Part shown: positions 16,587 through 23,753 of the stretch, one piece after another | Layout: each line of letters starts with the position of its first letter | How positions within the stretch are numbered: position 1 is the stretch's first letter | Assembly (NCBI RefSeq): GCF_018918285.1 | Contig: NZ_JAHLQF010000002.1 | Span: forward strand, 62,001-126,000 | Length of the DNA: 64,000 nucleotides | Direction: 5' to 3' | From: Clostridium mobile | GTDB lineage: Bacteria; Bacillota; Clostridia; Clostridiales; Clostridiaceae | The notes under the pieces: generated by a model | Database searches by the model: none | What the model was told of the DNA's origin: nothing | Seen by the model: only the letters and a program-made list of their open reading frames with translations | Made by a program: the position numbers and the translations under genes

Positions 16587-17360
16587 ATGAAGGTGACCAT
16601 AGAGGATATTTCTTTTAGCTATGGAAGTAGTGAACTTCTTAAAAATATAAATATAGAATTGTGCAAAGGGCAACTTGTAAGTATTATAGGTCCTAATGGA
16701 GCGGGAAAAAGCACATTATTAAAGTGCATAGCCACAATATTAAAACCGAAGAATGGCAGTATATTTATAGATTCAAAGAATATAAGTGAATATGAAAAAA
16801 TAGAACTTGCTAAAATTCAAGGATATGTGCCACAAAACTACTATAGCAGTTTTAGAATTAATGTAACCGATGCGGTTATGTTAGGAAGAAGACCTTATAT
16901 TAAATGGAAGGCTAAGGAGGAGGATTTAAAGATTGTAAATTCCTCCATAGAATATTTAGGATTACAGTCTATGTGTCATAGAGAACTAGATAGTTTAAGT
17001 GGCGGCGAAAGACAAAAGGTGATGATAGCAAGGGCTTTAGCGCAAGAACCTCACATAATGCTTTTAGATGAACCAACCTCTGCTTTAGATTTAAAATACA
17101 GTTTAGAGGTAATGGAACTGTTAAAAAAACTTGCTAAAAAAGAAAATAAATTGATTATAGTAGTTATGCATAATTTAGAAATGAGTGCTAGATACTCAGA
17201 CAAGCTTATACTGATGAAGGAAGGTAAAGTGCACTCATCAGGAGATCCTAAAGAAGTTGTTACTATAAAAAATTTGGAAGAAGTTTATGGTGTACATTGT
17301 AAAATAGAAGAAGACAGCTTTGGGTTTAAGATAACCCCAGTAAAAACTATAGAAAGTTAA
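16587..17360 (+). CDS. Corrinoid ABC transporter ATP-binding protein
   Basis: This is an ABC ATPase of 257 residues that drives corrinoid import with the upstream permease. It has Walker A GPNGAGKST (about 32-40), the Q-loop GYVPQN, signature LSGGERQK (about 133-140), Walker B IMLLDEPTSALD and the switch His in VVMHNLE. The ribosome site is GGGGGATTGAG, and it lies 12 bp after the permease. Confidence 0.92.
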   Translation: MKVTIEDISFSYGSSELLKNINIELCKGQLVSIIGPNGAGKSTLLKCIATILKPKNGSIFIDSKNISEYEKIELAKIQGYVPQNYYSSFRINVTDAVMLGRRPYIKWKAKEEDLKIVNSSIEYLGLQSMCHRELDSLSGGERQKVMIARALAQEPHIMLLDEPTSALDLKYSLEVMELLKKLAKKENKLIIVVMHNLEMSARYSDKLILMKEGKVHSSGDPKEVVTIKNLEEVYGVHCKIEEDSFGFKITPVKTIES

Positions 17361-17371
17361 AGGAGATAATT

Positions 17372-18214
17372 ATGTATTTAGGAGTTAGTATTCCTACAGA
17401 TTTTAATAAGTTATGGTATGAAGGAATGAAAGATGAAGAAGGAAACCTTCCCTCTAGAGCTAAAGAAGATAGTATTGAAAAGTCTTTTTGGAAAGATTTC
17501 ATAGGAAGAAGGAAGAATTACGAAGAAGATAAATTTATATTTCCTTTAAAAGAAGAGATTTTAAAACTTATAAATAAAGAAGATAGTGTATTAGAAATAG
17601 GACCAGGTTGGGGAAATTATACTTTCGATATAGCAAGAAGAGTAGAGGAAATAAGCTGTATAGATATATCTAAAGATATATTAGAATACATAAAAAAAGG
17701 ATGTATTGAAAAAGAATTGCCTCAGATAAAAGGAATAGAAGGTAAATTTGAGGATTATAATTTCCAAGAGAAATATGATGTGGTCTTTGGGGTGAATTGT
17801 TATTACAGAATGAGGGATATAAAAGAAGTTATAAAAAAGATAAATAACTTAAGCAAAAGAATATCTATTATAGGATTTACATCAGGACCAGACAAACCTC
17901 ATTACTTAGAATTAAATAATAAATTTAGATATAAAATAAATTCTCCTAGAAGGGATTATATTCATATATACAATTTGCTTTATTCATTAAATATTTATGG
18001 GAATATTAAAATAGTTGATTTAAAAAAAGACTATGTGTATGATAGTTATGATGAAGCCTTAAAGGACAACACCAGTAAGATACTTTCTAAATATGACGTA
18101 GAGGAAGTAAAAGAGGTTTTAGATAAATATTTAGTATATGAAAATGATAAAGTAATATATACTCATAATTTTAAAGGGGTATTAATATATTGGAATGCTA
18201 AAAAGGAACTATAA
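17372..18214 (+). CDS. SAM-dependent methyltransferase in the corrinoid uptake operon
   Basis: This is a class I methyltransferase of 280 residues. The SAM-binding loop LEIGPGWGNYT (about residues 70-80) and an acidic strand end CIDIS follow an N-terminal helical extension of about 60 residues. The gene lies 12 bp after the ATPase and ends at a small hairpin, so it is the last gene under the cobalamin riboswitch. Its substrate is unknown. Location suggests corrinoid processing or use of the imported cofactor, but small-molecule methylation of another kind is equally possible. Confidence 0.75.
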   Translation: MYLGVSIPTDFNKLWYEGMKDEEGNLPSRAKEDSIEKSFWKDFIGRRKNYEEDKFIFPLKEEILKLINKEDSVLEIGPGWGNYTFDIARRVEEISCIDISKDILEYIKKGCIEKELPQIKGIEGKFEDYNFQEKYDVVFGVNCYYRMRDIKEVIKKINNLSKRISIIGFTSGPDKPHYLELNNKFRYKINSPRRDYIHIYNLLYSLNIYGNIKIVDLKKDYVYDSYDEALKDNTSKILSKYDVEEVKEVLDKYLVYENDKVIYTHNFKGVLIYWNAKKEL

Positions 18215-18298
18215 TGGTTCCTTTTTAATTTCATTTTAATATTTTTTTATAGAGTAGAACATAATAATTGTGTAGTTTTTAATGAAGGAGAGAGAATT

Positions 18299-19198
18299 GT
18301 GAAAAATTTATATGCTAAGGATATAAAAAGTGGAGATAAAGTAAATACCAGTTTTATGATTATGAAAAAATTATATAAAGATAATGAAAATAATACAATT
18401 GCATATATAGGAGATAATAGCGGGGATATTAAAGCTATAATGCCAGATAAAGGAGATCATATTAAAGTTGGAGATGTAATACAATGTGAGGCTTCAATGG
18501 AGAGCATACTAAATATAGCTAGCTTCAAAAAGGTAGAGCATTTCCTAATAGAAGAATATCTGCCTACAATAAAAACCCCTGTGGAAGATATAATGAAGGA
18601 AATAAATAAAATATCAGAGGAAGAATTTAAGAGAGAAGATGTAAAAGCATTAAACGATTATTTTTTTAATGATAAAAGTTTTTTAGAAAAATTTGAAAAA
18701 GGTATAGGTGGAGTAAGTATGCATCATAACTATCTAGGAGGTTTAGCAGAACATACCTTAAATGTAATGTATTTGTCTAAGGTATTTTCCTATAGATATA
18801 ACTGTAGAAATAAAGAAATAGCAATTTTAGGAGCTAAACTTCATGATATAGGAAAAATATATGAATATAATTTTGATGGACCTTTTTCCTACACTTTAAG
18901 AGGAGAAATGGAAGGACATATAGTTATAGGAGTGACTATGCTAGAGGAAGCATTTAAAGCTAATCCAGAAATGTACAATGAAGATTTTAGGGAAAGAATG
19001 AAAGGCTGCATTGTTCAACATCATGGGAAAGTAGAATTTGGTTCTCCAAAGAAACCTAGTATGGAAGAATCCCATATAGTGCATTATGCAGATTATGTAG
19101 ACGCAACCTTCAATAAAATATCCCAGATCAAAGAAGGATTAGAACCTGGAACTTGGTCACAGTATGATAGGAGAATTGATGGAAAACTTTATATTTAG
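18299..19198 (+). CDS. YhaM-type 3'-5' exoribonuclease (OB fold plus HD domain)
   Basis: The protein has 299 residues. The first 90 residues look like an OB nucleic-acid-binding fold. The HD phosphohydrolase domain follows, with HHNYLGGLAEHTLNV (about 143-157), KLHDIGK (about 181-187), the His of EGHIVIG, and QHHGKVEFGSP (about 240-250). This is the arrangement of B. subtilis YhaM, which trims RNA and single-stranded DNA from the 3' end using a metal. The start is GTG 18299 behind AAGGAGAG. It stands as a single gene with its own promoter region. Confidence 0.88.
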   Translation: MKNLYAKDIKSGDKVNTSFMIMKKLYKDNENNTIAYIGDNSGDIKAIMPDKGDHIKVGDVIQCEASMESILNIASFKKVEHFLIEEYLPTIKTPVEDIMKEINKISEEEFKREDVKALNDYFFNDKSFLEKFEKGIGGVSMHHNYLGGLAEHTLNVMYLSKVFSYRYNCRNKEIAILGAKLHDIGKIYEYNFDGPFSYTLRGEMEGHIVIGVTMLEEAFKANPEMYNEDFRERMKGCIVQHHGKVEFGSPKKPSMEESHIVHYADYVDATFNKISQIKEGLEPGTWSQYDRRIDGKLYI

Positions 19199-19216
19199 TT
19201 TAATTTAAATTTAATA

Positions 19217-19263
19217 TTGACTTTAATTATTTTGTATATTAATATAGTTTGTATGCGAACTAT
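19217..19263 (+). promoter_or_regulatory. MarR autoregulatory promoter/operator
   Basis: TTGACT (19217-19222), 17 bp and TAATAT (19240-19245) overlap a near-perfect 20-bp palindrome, ATAGTTTGTATGCGAACTAT, at 19244-19263. The same palindrome recurs ahead of the next gene at 19831-19850, with three or four changes. A second possible promoter (TTGACT 19287, TAGAAT 19310) lies just downstream. Confidence 0.72.
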
Positions 19264-19344
19264 ATTAATGCTTTTCCCTTTATGAATTGACTAACATATA
19301 TACATGGGTTAGAATTATTCTTATATTACACTCGAGGTGATTTT

Positions 19345-19776
19345 ATGAACTCAAATTTTGATAGTTTTAGAATAGCTATGTTAATAAAAGAAATATATTC
19401 TAAATCTATGTATGTAGTGGACGAAAATTTAAAAAATAGTGGCCTTACTCATCAGCAGATTATGGTAATCAAGCTTATAGCTCATAATAAAGAAATGACT
19501 ATTTCTGATCTTTGTTGTGAAATGTCATTAGCTAAGGGGACAGTCTCTGGCATCGTTACAAGATTAGAGCAGTATGGGTATTTAGAAAAGGTAAAGTATA
19601 CTGATGATAAAAGAAATACCTATGTGAGATTTTCTAAAGAGGGAATGGAATTTGCTAAGAGTTTTAAAGAAACTATACAGGAAAGCTTTGATAATATATT
19701 CAAAGGTTGTAGTGAAGAAGAGTTAAGAGAATTTGTAAAGGTGTTGAGAAATATTTCGTCAAAGATTAATATATAA
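19345..19776 (+). CDS. MarR-family transcriptional regulator
   Basis: This is a 143-residue winged-helix MarR protein. The recognition region is MTISDLCCEMSLAKGTVSGIVTRLEQYGYLEK (residues about 51-82), with a basic wing, YTDDKRNTYVRF. It starts ATG after CTCGAGGTGA. Matching palindromes ahead of this gene and ahead of the downstream membrane-protein gene suggest it represses both. Confidence 0.9.
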   Translation: MNSNFDSFRIAMLIKEIYSKSMYVVDENLKNSGLTHQQIMVIKLIAHNKEMTISDLCCEMSLAKGTVSGIVTRLEQYGYLEKVKYTDDKRNTYVRFSKEGMEFAKSFKETIQESFDNIFKGCSEEELREFVKVLRNISSKINI

Positions 19777-19830
19777 TTCATATGGAAAAACCGTAGAATT
19801 ATAAGAATGCTACAATTAAAGTAATGGAAA

Positions 19831-19850
19831 ATAGTTCGCATGCAAATTAT
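19831..19850 (+). promoter_or_regulatory. Second MarR operator
   Basis: ATAGTTCGCATGCAAATTAT matches the operator ahead of marR (19244-19263) in most positions. It sits 21 bp before the start of the membrane-protein gene, so bound repressor would cover its promoter or early transcript. Confidence 0.68.
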
Positions 19851-19871
19851 ACTATATTAGGAGGGATATTC

Positions 19872-20576
19872 ATGCAAGCTATAATGGAACCAATTTTTCA
19901 TGTCGTATATCTAACAACGGTAATTTCTCTTGGAATTATTATGATAAAAAAGAGTGGAGACAATAAGTATTTCAAATTATTTGGCTATATGTCATTTGTA
20001 TTAGGACTAGGGGATTCCTTTCACCTTATACCAAGGATATATGCCTTATTGACTACTGGTTTGGAGGCAAATGCCGCTGCTTTAGGTTTTGGTAAATTTA
20101 TAACTTCTATTACAATGACTATTTTTTATGTTATTCTATATAAAATTTTGGTATTAAGATTTAATATAAAAAATTCTAAGATGCTAGATAATTGTATTTA
20201 TGGACTTGCTTTTATTAGAATAGCTATATGCCTTTTTCCTCAAAATCAATGGTTAAATTATTATCCTCCTGTAAGTTGGGGTATTTATAGAAATATACCT
20301 TTCACAATTATGGGAATAGTAATGATTTACATTATCTACAGGGAAGCTGATAAAAATAAGGACAAAGATTATAAACACATGGCCTTAGCTGTATTTTTAT
20401 CCTTTGCTATGTATATTCCTGTTGTACTTTGGGCTAATATAAATAAATTGATTGGGATGTTAATGATACCAAAAACTTTAGCCTATGTATGGATTGTATT
20501 GATTGGATATAAGCAGTTTAGAAATTATTTTAAAGAAAGCAAAATCATAAACACAGGCGTAGAAATAACAAGCTAG
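19872..20576 (+). CDS. Integral membrane protein controlled by MarR
   Basis: This is a 234-residue protein with about seven hydrophobic segments and short loops; it has no transporter motif I recognise. ATG 19872 (MQAIMEP) is chosen because TAGGAGGG lies 7 bp upstream. The longer frame from ATG 19824 would read through the operator palindrome and has no ribosome site. Charged residues sit mostly between segments, with a Tyr/Lys-rich cytoplasmic end (YKQFRNYFKES). Function unknown; regulation by a MarR protein suggests a stress or small-molecule response. Confidence 0.75.
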   Translation: MQAIMEPIFHVVYLTTVISLGIIMIKKSGDNKYFKLFGYMSFVLGLGDSFHLIPRIYALLTTGLEANAAALGFGKFITSITMTIFYVILYKILVLRFNIKNSKMLDNCIYGLAFIRIAICLFPQNQWLNYYPPVSWGIYRNIPFTIMGIVMIYIIYREADKNKDKDYKHMALAVFLSFAMYIPVVLWANINKLIGMLMIPKTLAYVWIVLIGYKQFRNYFKESKIINTGVEITS

Positions 20577-20627
20577 TTAAGTCCTATTTAACTATTTACA
20601 TTGTTATATTAGAAATAGACAACCTAA

Positions 20628-20665
20628 GGAATAGATTCGATTTGTTATTGAATCTATTCCTTTAT
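20628..20665 (+). terminator. Terminator between convergent genes
   Basis: GGAATAGATTC pairs perfectly with GAATCTATTCC (11 bp), followed by TTTAT. It serves the membrane-protein gene and possibly the convergent HNH gene. Confidence 0.8.
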
Positions 20666-20697
20666 ATTATAGAAAAATAATTGTTAACTGTTAAAAG

Positions 20698-21114
20698 TTA
20701 ATTTATATTAACAATTTTAAATACCTTATTATTTTTAATATAAAATCTCTTAGTATCACTTTGAAATGTAACATGATCATTTAAATCCTCTAATTTATTT
20801 ACTTTTAAAAGTTCTTCTTTAAGAAATTTTTGAGAGAGTTTTAAACCGCTACCTAATATACGGTTATCTTCTACAGCTTTTAAAAAAAGATGAAGTATAA
20901 CTTCTTTATAATCTTCAGGTGTTCTATTTCCTTTTAACTTATTACAAAATTTACAACAAGTAACCAGATTGAACACATCCATAGTTCCTTTTTTACTTTT
21001 AGGCAAATAGTGATCAAGGGTTATTTTGTTAAATTTTAAACTTTTTTTGCAGTAGTAGCATTTACATTCATCACGCATATATATGTATTGTTTATCTACG
21101 TTAGATATGTTCAT
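20698..21114 (-). CDS. HNH endonuclease-type protein
   Basis: This is a 138-residue protein if begun at ATG 21114 (MNISNVDKQYIYMRDECKC); longer in-frame starts at 21141 or 21216 lack better ribosome sites. Zinc-binding CYYC (about 18-21) is followed by the HNH core: LDHYLPKSKKGTMDVFNLV, then CCKFCNKLKG and RTPEDY. It is related to the small HNH nucleases common in Firmicutes, with a C-terminal 50-residue extension. No toxin, prophage or restriction partner is adjacent. Target and role unknown. Confidence 0.8.
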   Translation of the reverse strand: MNISNVDKQYIYMRDECKCYYCKKSLKFNKITLDHYLPKSKKGTMDVFNLVTCCKFCNKLKGNRTPEDYKEVILHLFLKAVEDNRILGSGLKLSQKFLKEELLKVNKLEDLNDHVTFQSDTKRFYIKNNKVFKIVNIN

Positions 21115-21279
21115 AAAATACCACTTATCCTTTCTTTGCATATTATAACCCAATATTGAAGAATAATATATAATTGGATAATGTTTTAATTGTTTTAATA
21201 TTCCGCAAAAGAGCATATGTAGTATATTTTAATGTATAATAAAATTTGTTATATTTTAAGAAAAAAAGGAGAAAGTGTC

Positions 21280-21897
21280 GTGGAAATTAATAATTTTGTA
21301 TTGCCTAATAATGCTTTGGGAAATAGATTTAAGTTGGGTGTGAGATTTACACCAGACAGAACATTAAATAGATACTTAGATTATATACTATTTGTAGTTA
21401 AGAATGATTTCAAAGGGGAAGAGCTATATAACCTTTGTTTCAAAAAGGGAAGAAAATTTAATAACTTTACTTTGACTAGAGATAGTTTTGAGGAGTATTT
21501 ATCTTTTCTTAAAAGTATTGACAACTGCGAGTACTCTCCTGAAAATAAAATTTATAAAGAATTTATTGCTAAAGGGGAGAAACAAAAGATAATAATATCC
21601 TCTTTAAATGAAGATTATTTTAAAGTATGTTCAGTAAAAGAAGCAGAAAAAGTATTTTTCGTATTAACTAGAGAAGAAATAATGGAACATTTATGTGCAT
21701 TATATTCTATATACAGAGAAAAGGTATTAGTAGATAAGTTAAACAACTCATCAAATAACTTTTTAAAGATAAATGAGAAGAATGAAGTATACTTAAATGC
21801 TTTAAATATACTTATAAATGAAGCCTTAGATAGAAATGATAAAAATACATTTGATATATTAAGTAAAGAAATAAGTAGATTAGAAAGATCCCATTAA
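21280..21897 (+). CDS. Uncharacterised protein with an IDEAL-like C-terminal segment
   Basis: This is a 205-residue cytoplasmic protein. GTG 21280 is used because AAAGGAGAAAG lies just upstream; an earlier ATG at 21232 lacks one. The last 40 residues (YLNALNILINEALDRNDKN then FDILSKEISRL) resemble the short IDEAL motif seen at the end of Firmicutes proteins such as YpiB. The rest shows no known domain but is rich in Lys, Phe and Tyr. It is transcribed divergently from the HNH gene across about 165 bp. Function unknown. Confidence 0.65.
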   Translation: MEINNFVLPNNALGNRFKLGVRFTPDRTLNRYLDYILFVVKNDFKGEELYNLCFKKGRKFNNFTLTRDSFEEYLSFLKSIDNCEYSPENKIYKEFIAKGEKQKIIISSLNEDYFKVCSVKEAEKVFFVLTREEIMEHLCALYSIYREKVLVDKLNNSSNNFLKINEKNEVYLNALNILINEALDRNDKNTFDILSKEISRLERSH

Positions 21898-21917
21898 AAA
21901 ATTATGGGATTTTTTTA
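21888..21917 (+). terminator. Terminator overlapping the 3' end of the IDEAL-like gene
   Basis: ATCCCAT (21888-21894, inside the last codons) pairs with ATGGGAT (21904-21910), followed by TTTTTTT. Confidence 0.8.
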
Positions 21918-22050
21918 TTTTTATGAATAAAGTTTATGATTTTAGACAAAGATATTAATACCACAGAAACATTAAAAGGAAATTCCGTTTTATCAGAAGG
22001 AATTTCATAATATTGCTAAAAAGAAAAATTTAATAATAGTCCCCTTTCAA

Positions 22051-22080
22051 AAAAGCATTCTAATGTTAGAGTGCTTTTTT
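22051..22080 (+). terminator. Second hairpin with U-run in the 21.9-22.2 kb gap
   Basis: AAAAGCATTCTAA pairs with TTAGAGTGCTTTT with one mismatch. The rest of this 324-bp intergenic stretch holds the truncated repeat at 22184 and no gene. Confidence 0.65.
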
Positions 22081-22183
22081 ACATGTTTATATACTTAATT
22101 ATCATTGTGGAAATTTGCAAATGTAAAAATAAATATCTTCTCTTAAAACTTTGAAAAGACATTTATTTCAAATTATAATTTTC

Positions 22184-22220
22184 TAAGTAAATCTCATCTG
22201 AAGCTAAGAAACACTTTATA
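22184..22220 (-). repeat. Diverged short fragment of the dispersed repeat (copy D)
   Basis: Read on the minus strand, this resembles the first 35-40 bases of copy B, with TTCTTAGCTTCAGATG intact and other positions changed. It begins within a few bases of the stop codon of the YjjG-like gene, so it again abuts a gene 3' end. Confidence 0.6.
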
Positions 22221-22221
22221 T

Positions 22222-22911
22222 CTATTTTTCAAGTATATCCTTAAGCTCCATCAAATTAGAAATCTCATAAGTAGGTTTTATTCTCGTCTCATTTACAATT
22301 TTACTAGCATTAAACCAGCAGGTATCTATACCAAAATTTATCCCACCTTTTATATCGGAGGTTAAGCTGTCTCCTACCATCAATACCTTACTTTTTTCAG
22401 TATATTTCATATTGTTTAAAGCGAGTTCAAATATTTTAGGATTTGGCTTTGATACTTGAACCTCTTCAGATATTACTATATCCTCAAAGTATTTTGCTAT
22501 AGTAGATTTCCTTATTCTATTATTCTGAACGTCCTTAAGACCATTAGTTATTATAGAAAGTCTATAATTTTTATGCAAACTTTCTATAAGCTCTATACTA
22601 TCGGCATATAAGAAGGATGCAAAAGACAAATGCTTCATATAGGATTTTGCAAATTCAACTTCGTTAAAGTCAGCATTTAACTTATCTAATAGTCTTTTAA
22701 ATCTTTCAACCTTTAATTTTTCCTGAGTAATAAGTCCATCCTCAAACTCTTTCCATATAGCTGTATTTATTTCTTTGTATACTTTTAAATGATGATCTTC
22801 ATCATATTCTATATTAAATTCAAGCATGGCATTTTTAAGAGCATCTCTTTCAGATTTTTTAAAATCAAATAAAGTCTCATCTGCATCAAATAGTATAATT
22901 TCGTACTTCAT
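22222..22911 (-). CDS. YjjG/YfnB-family HAD nucleotidase
   Basis: This is a 229-residue HAD hydrolase. Motif I is FDADETLFDF (residues 7-16), motif II TNG (about 116-118), and motifs III/IV are SKPNPKIFE and VGDSLTSDIKGG (about 153-185). The DADETLFD variant and the ITNGL pattern are those of the YjjG family, which dephosphorylates non-canonical pyrimidine nucleotides such as modified dUMP. GGGGAGAATTATT precedes the ATG. It is divergent from the Crp-type regulator gene, with a CATGAC palindrome in the shared region. Confidence 0.85.
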   Translation of the reverse strand: MKYEIILFDADETLFDFKKSERDALKNAMLEFNIEYDEDHHLKVYKEINTAIWKEFEDGLITQEKLKVERFKRLLDKLNADFNEVEFAKSYMKHLSFASFLYADSIELIESLHKNYRLSIITNGLKDVQNNRIRKSTIAKYFEDIVISEEVQVSKPNPKIFELALNNMKYTEKSKVLMVGDSLTSDIKGGINFGIDTCWFNASKIVNETRIKPTYEISNLMELKDILEK

Positions 22912-23021
22912 AATAATTCTCCCCCCATATAGTTAGTTTTTTAAAATTATAACATATAATTAAAATCTTCTATACTGTACAATGTCATATAAATAAATTA
23001 CAATATTTATATGAATTCATA

Positions 23022-23037
23022 CATGACATAGGTCATG
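23022..23037 (+). promoter_or_regulatory. Candidate operator for the Crp-type regulator
   Basis: The perfect inverted repeat CATGAC-ATAG-GTCATG lies 13 bp before the regulator start, in the divergent promoter region shared with the YjjG-like gene. A TGTCAT half-site lies near 22983. The layout fits autoregulation. Confidence 0.5.
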
Positions 23038-23050
23038 GTGAGGAGGGCTT

Positions 23051-23740
23051 ATGAGAAGAATTTTTGATAATAAACTTTTAGAGCATTATATTATTAAGCA
23101 TAATATAGAAGACATATTTGATAAAGATATATTAAAGCATGCACAACTTCATTTTTATGAAAAAGATAAATGTATATTAGAACCAGATTCTAGTCTTGAA
23201 TACTACTATTTGCTTGTAGATGGGAAAATTAAAATTTTTTATCCTTTTGAAAACGGTAAATCAATGTTTTTAAAGTTTTATAAAGAATTTAATACAATAG
23301 GAGATTTAGAACTTTTAAAAAATATTCCTGTACTCTGTAACATTGATACAATAGAAGATACTTATTTAATAGCAATACCTGCAGATATACTTAGGAAAAA
23401 ATATTTAAATAACCTAAAGTTTTTACATCATTTAATAGACTCTTTAAGCGACAAACTTTATGCAACCATTAATAATAGTTCATATAATTTTGTATATCCC
23501 CTTATAAATAGATTATCTAGCTATTTACTTGAGTATATAACAGATAAAGACTATATAATTTTGAATTCATCATTCATAGAAATTGCTCAATTCTTAGGAA
23601 CAACCTATAGGCATTTAAATAGAACTTTTAAAGAGCTTGAATTAGAATCAATTATAAAATGTGAGGATAAAAAAATATATATATTAGATGAGGATAGACT
23701 TCGAGAACTATCTAAAAATTTGTATGTAAAATCTCTTTAA
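23051..23740 (+). CDS. Crp/Fnr-family transcriptional regulator
   Basis: This is a 229-residue protein with a cyclic-nucleotide-binding-like N-terminal fold (residues about 20-130) and a C-terminal winged helix (about 150-220, with SFIEIAQFLGTTYRHLNRTFKEL). The cNMP-binding PRS loop is not conserved, and the only cysteines are scattered, so neither cAMP nor an Fe-S cluster is an obvious ligand. It resembles the YeiL-type branch. AGGAGGG precedes the ATG. It is divergent from the YjjG-like gene and converges on the phytase-like gene. Confidence 0.85.
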   Translation: MRRIFDNKLLEHYIIKHNIEDIFDKDILKHAQLHFYEKDKCILEPDSSLEYYYLLVDGKIKIFYPFENGKSMFLKFYKEFNTIGDLELLKNIPVLCNIDTIEDTYLIAIPADILRKKYLNNLKFLHHLIDSLSDKLYATINNSSYNFVYPLINRLSSYLLEYITDKDYIILNSSFIEIAQFLGTTYRHLNRTFKELELESIIKCEDKKIYILDEDRLRELSKNLYVKSL

Positions 23741-23753
23741 TACTAGAATATTA

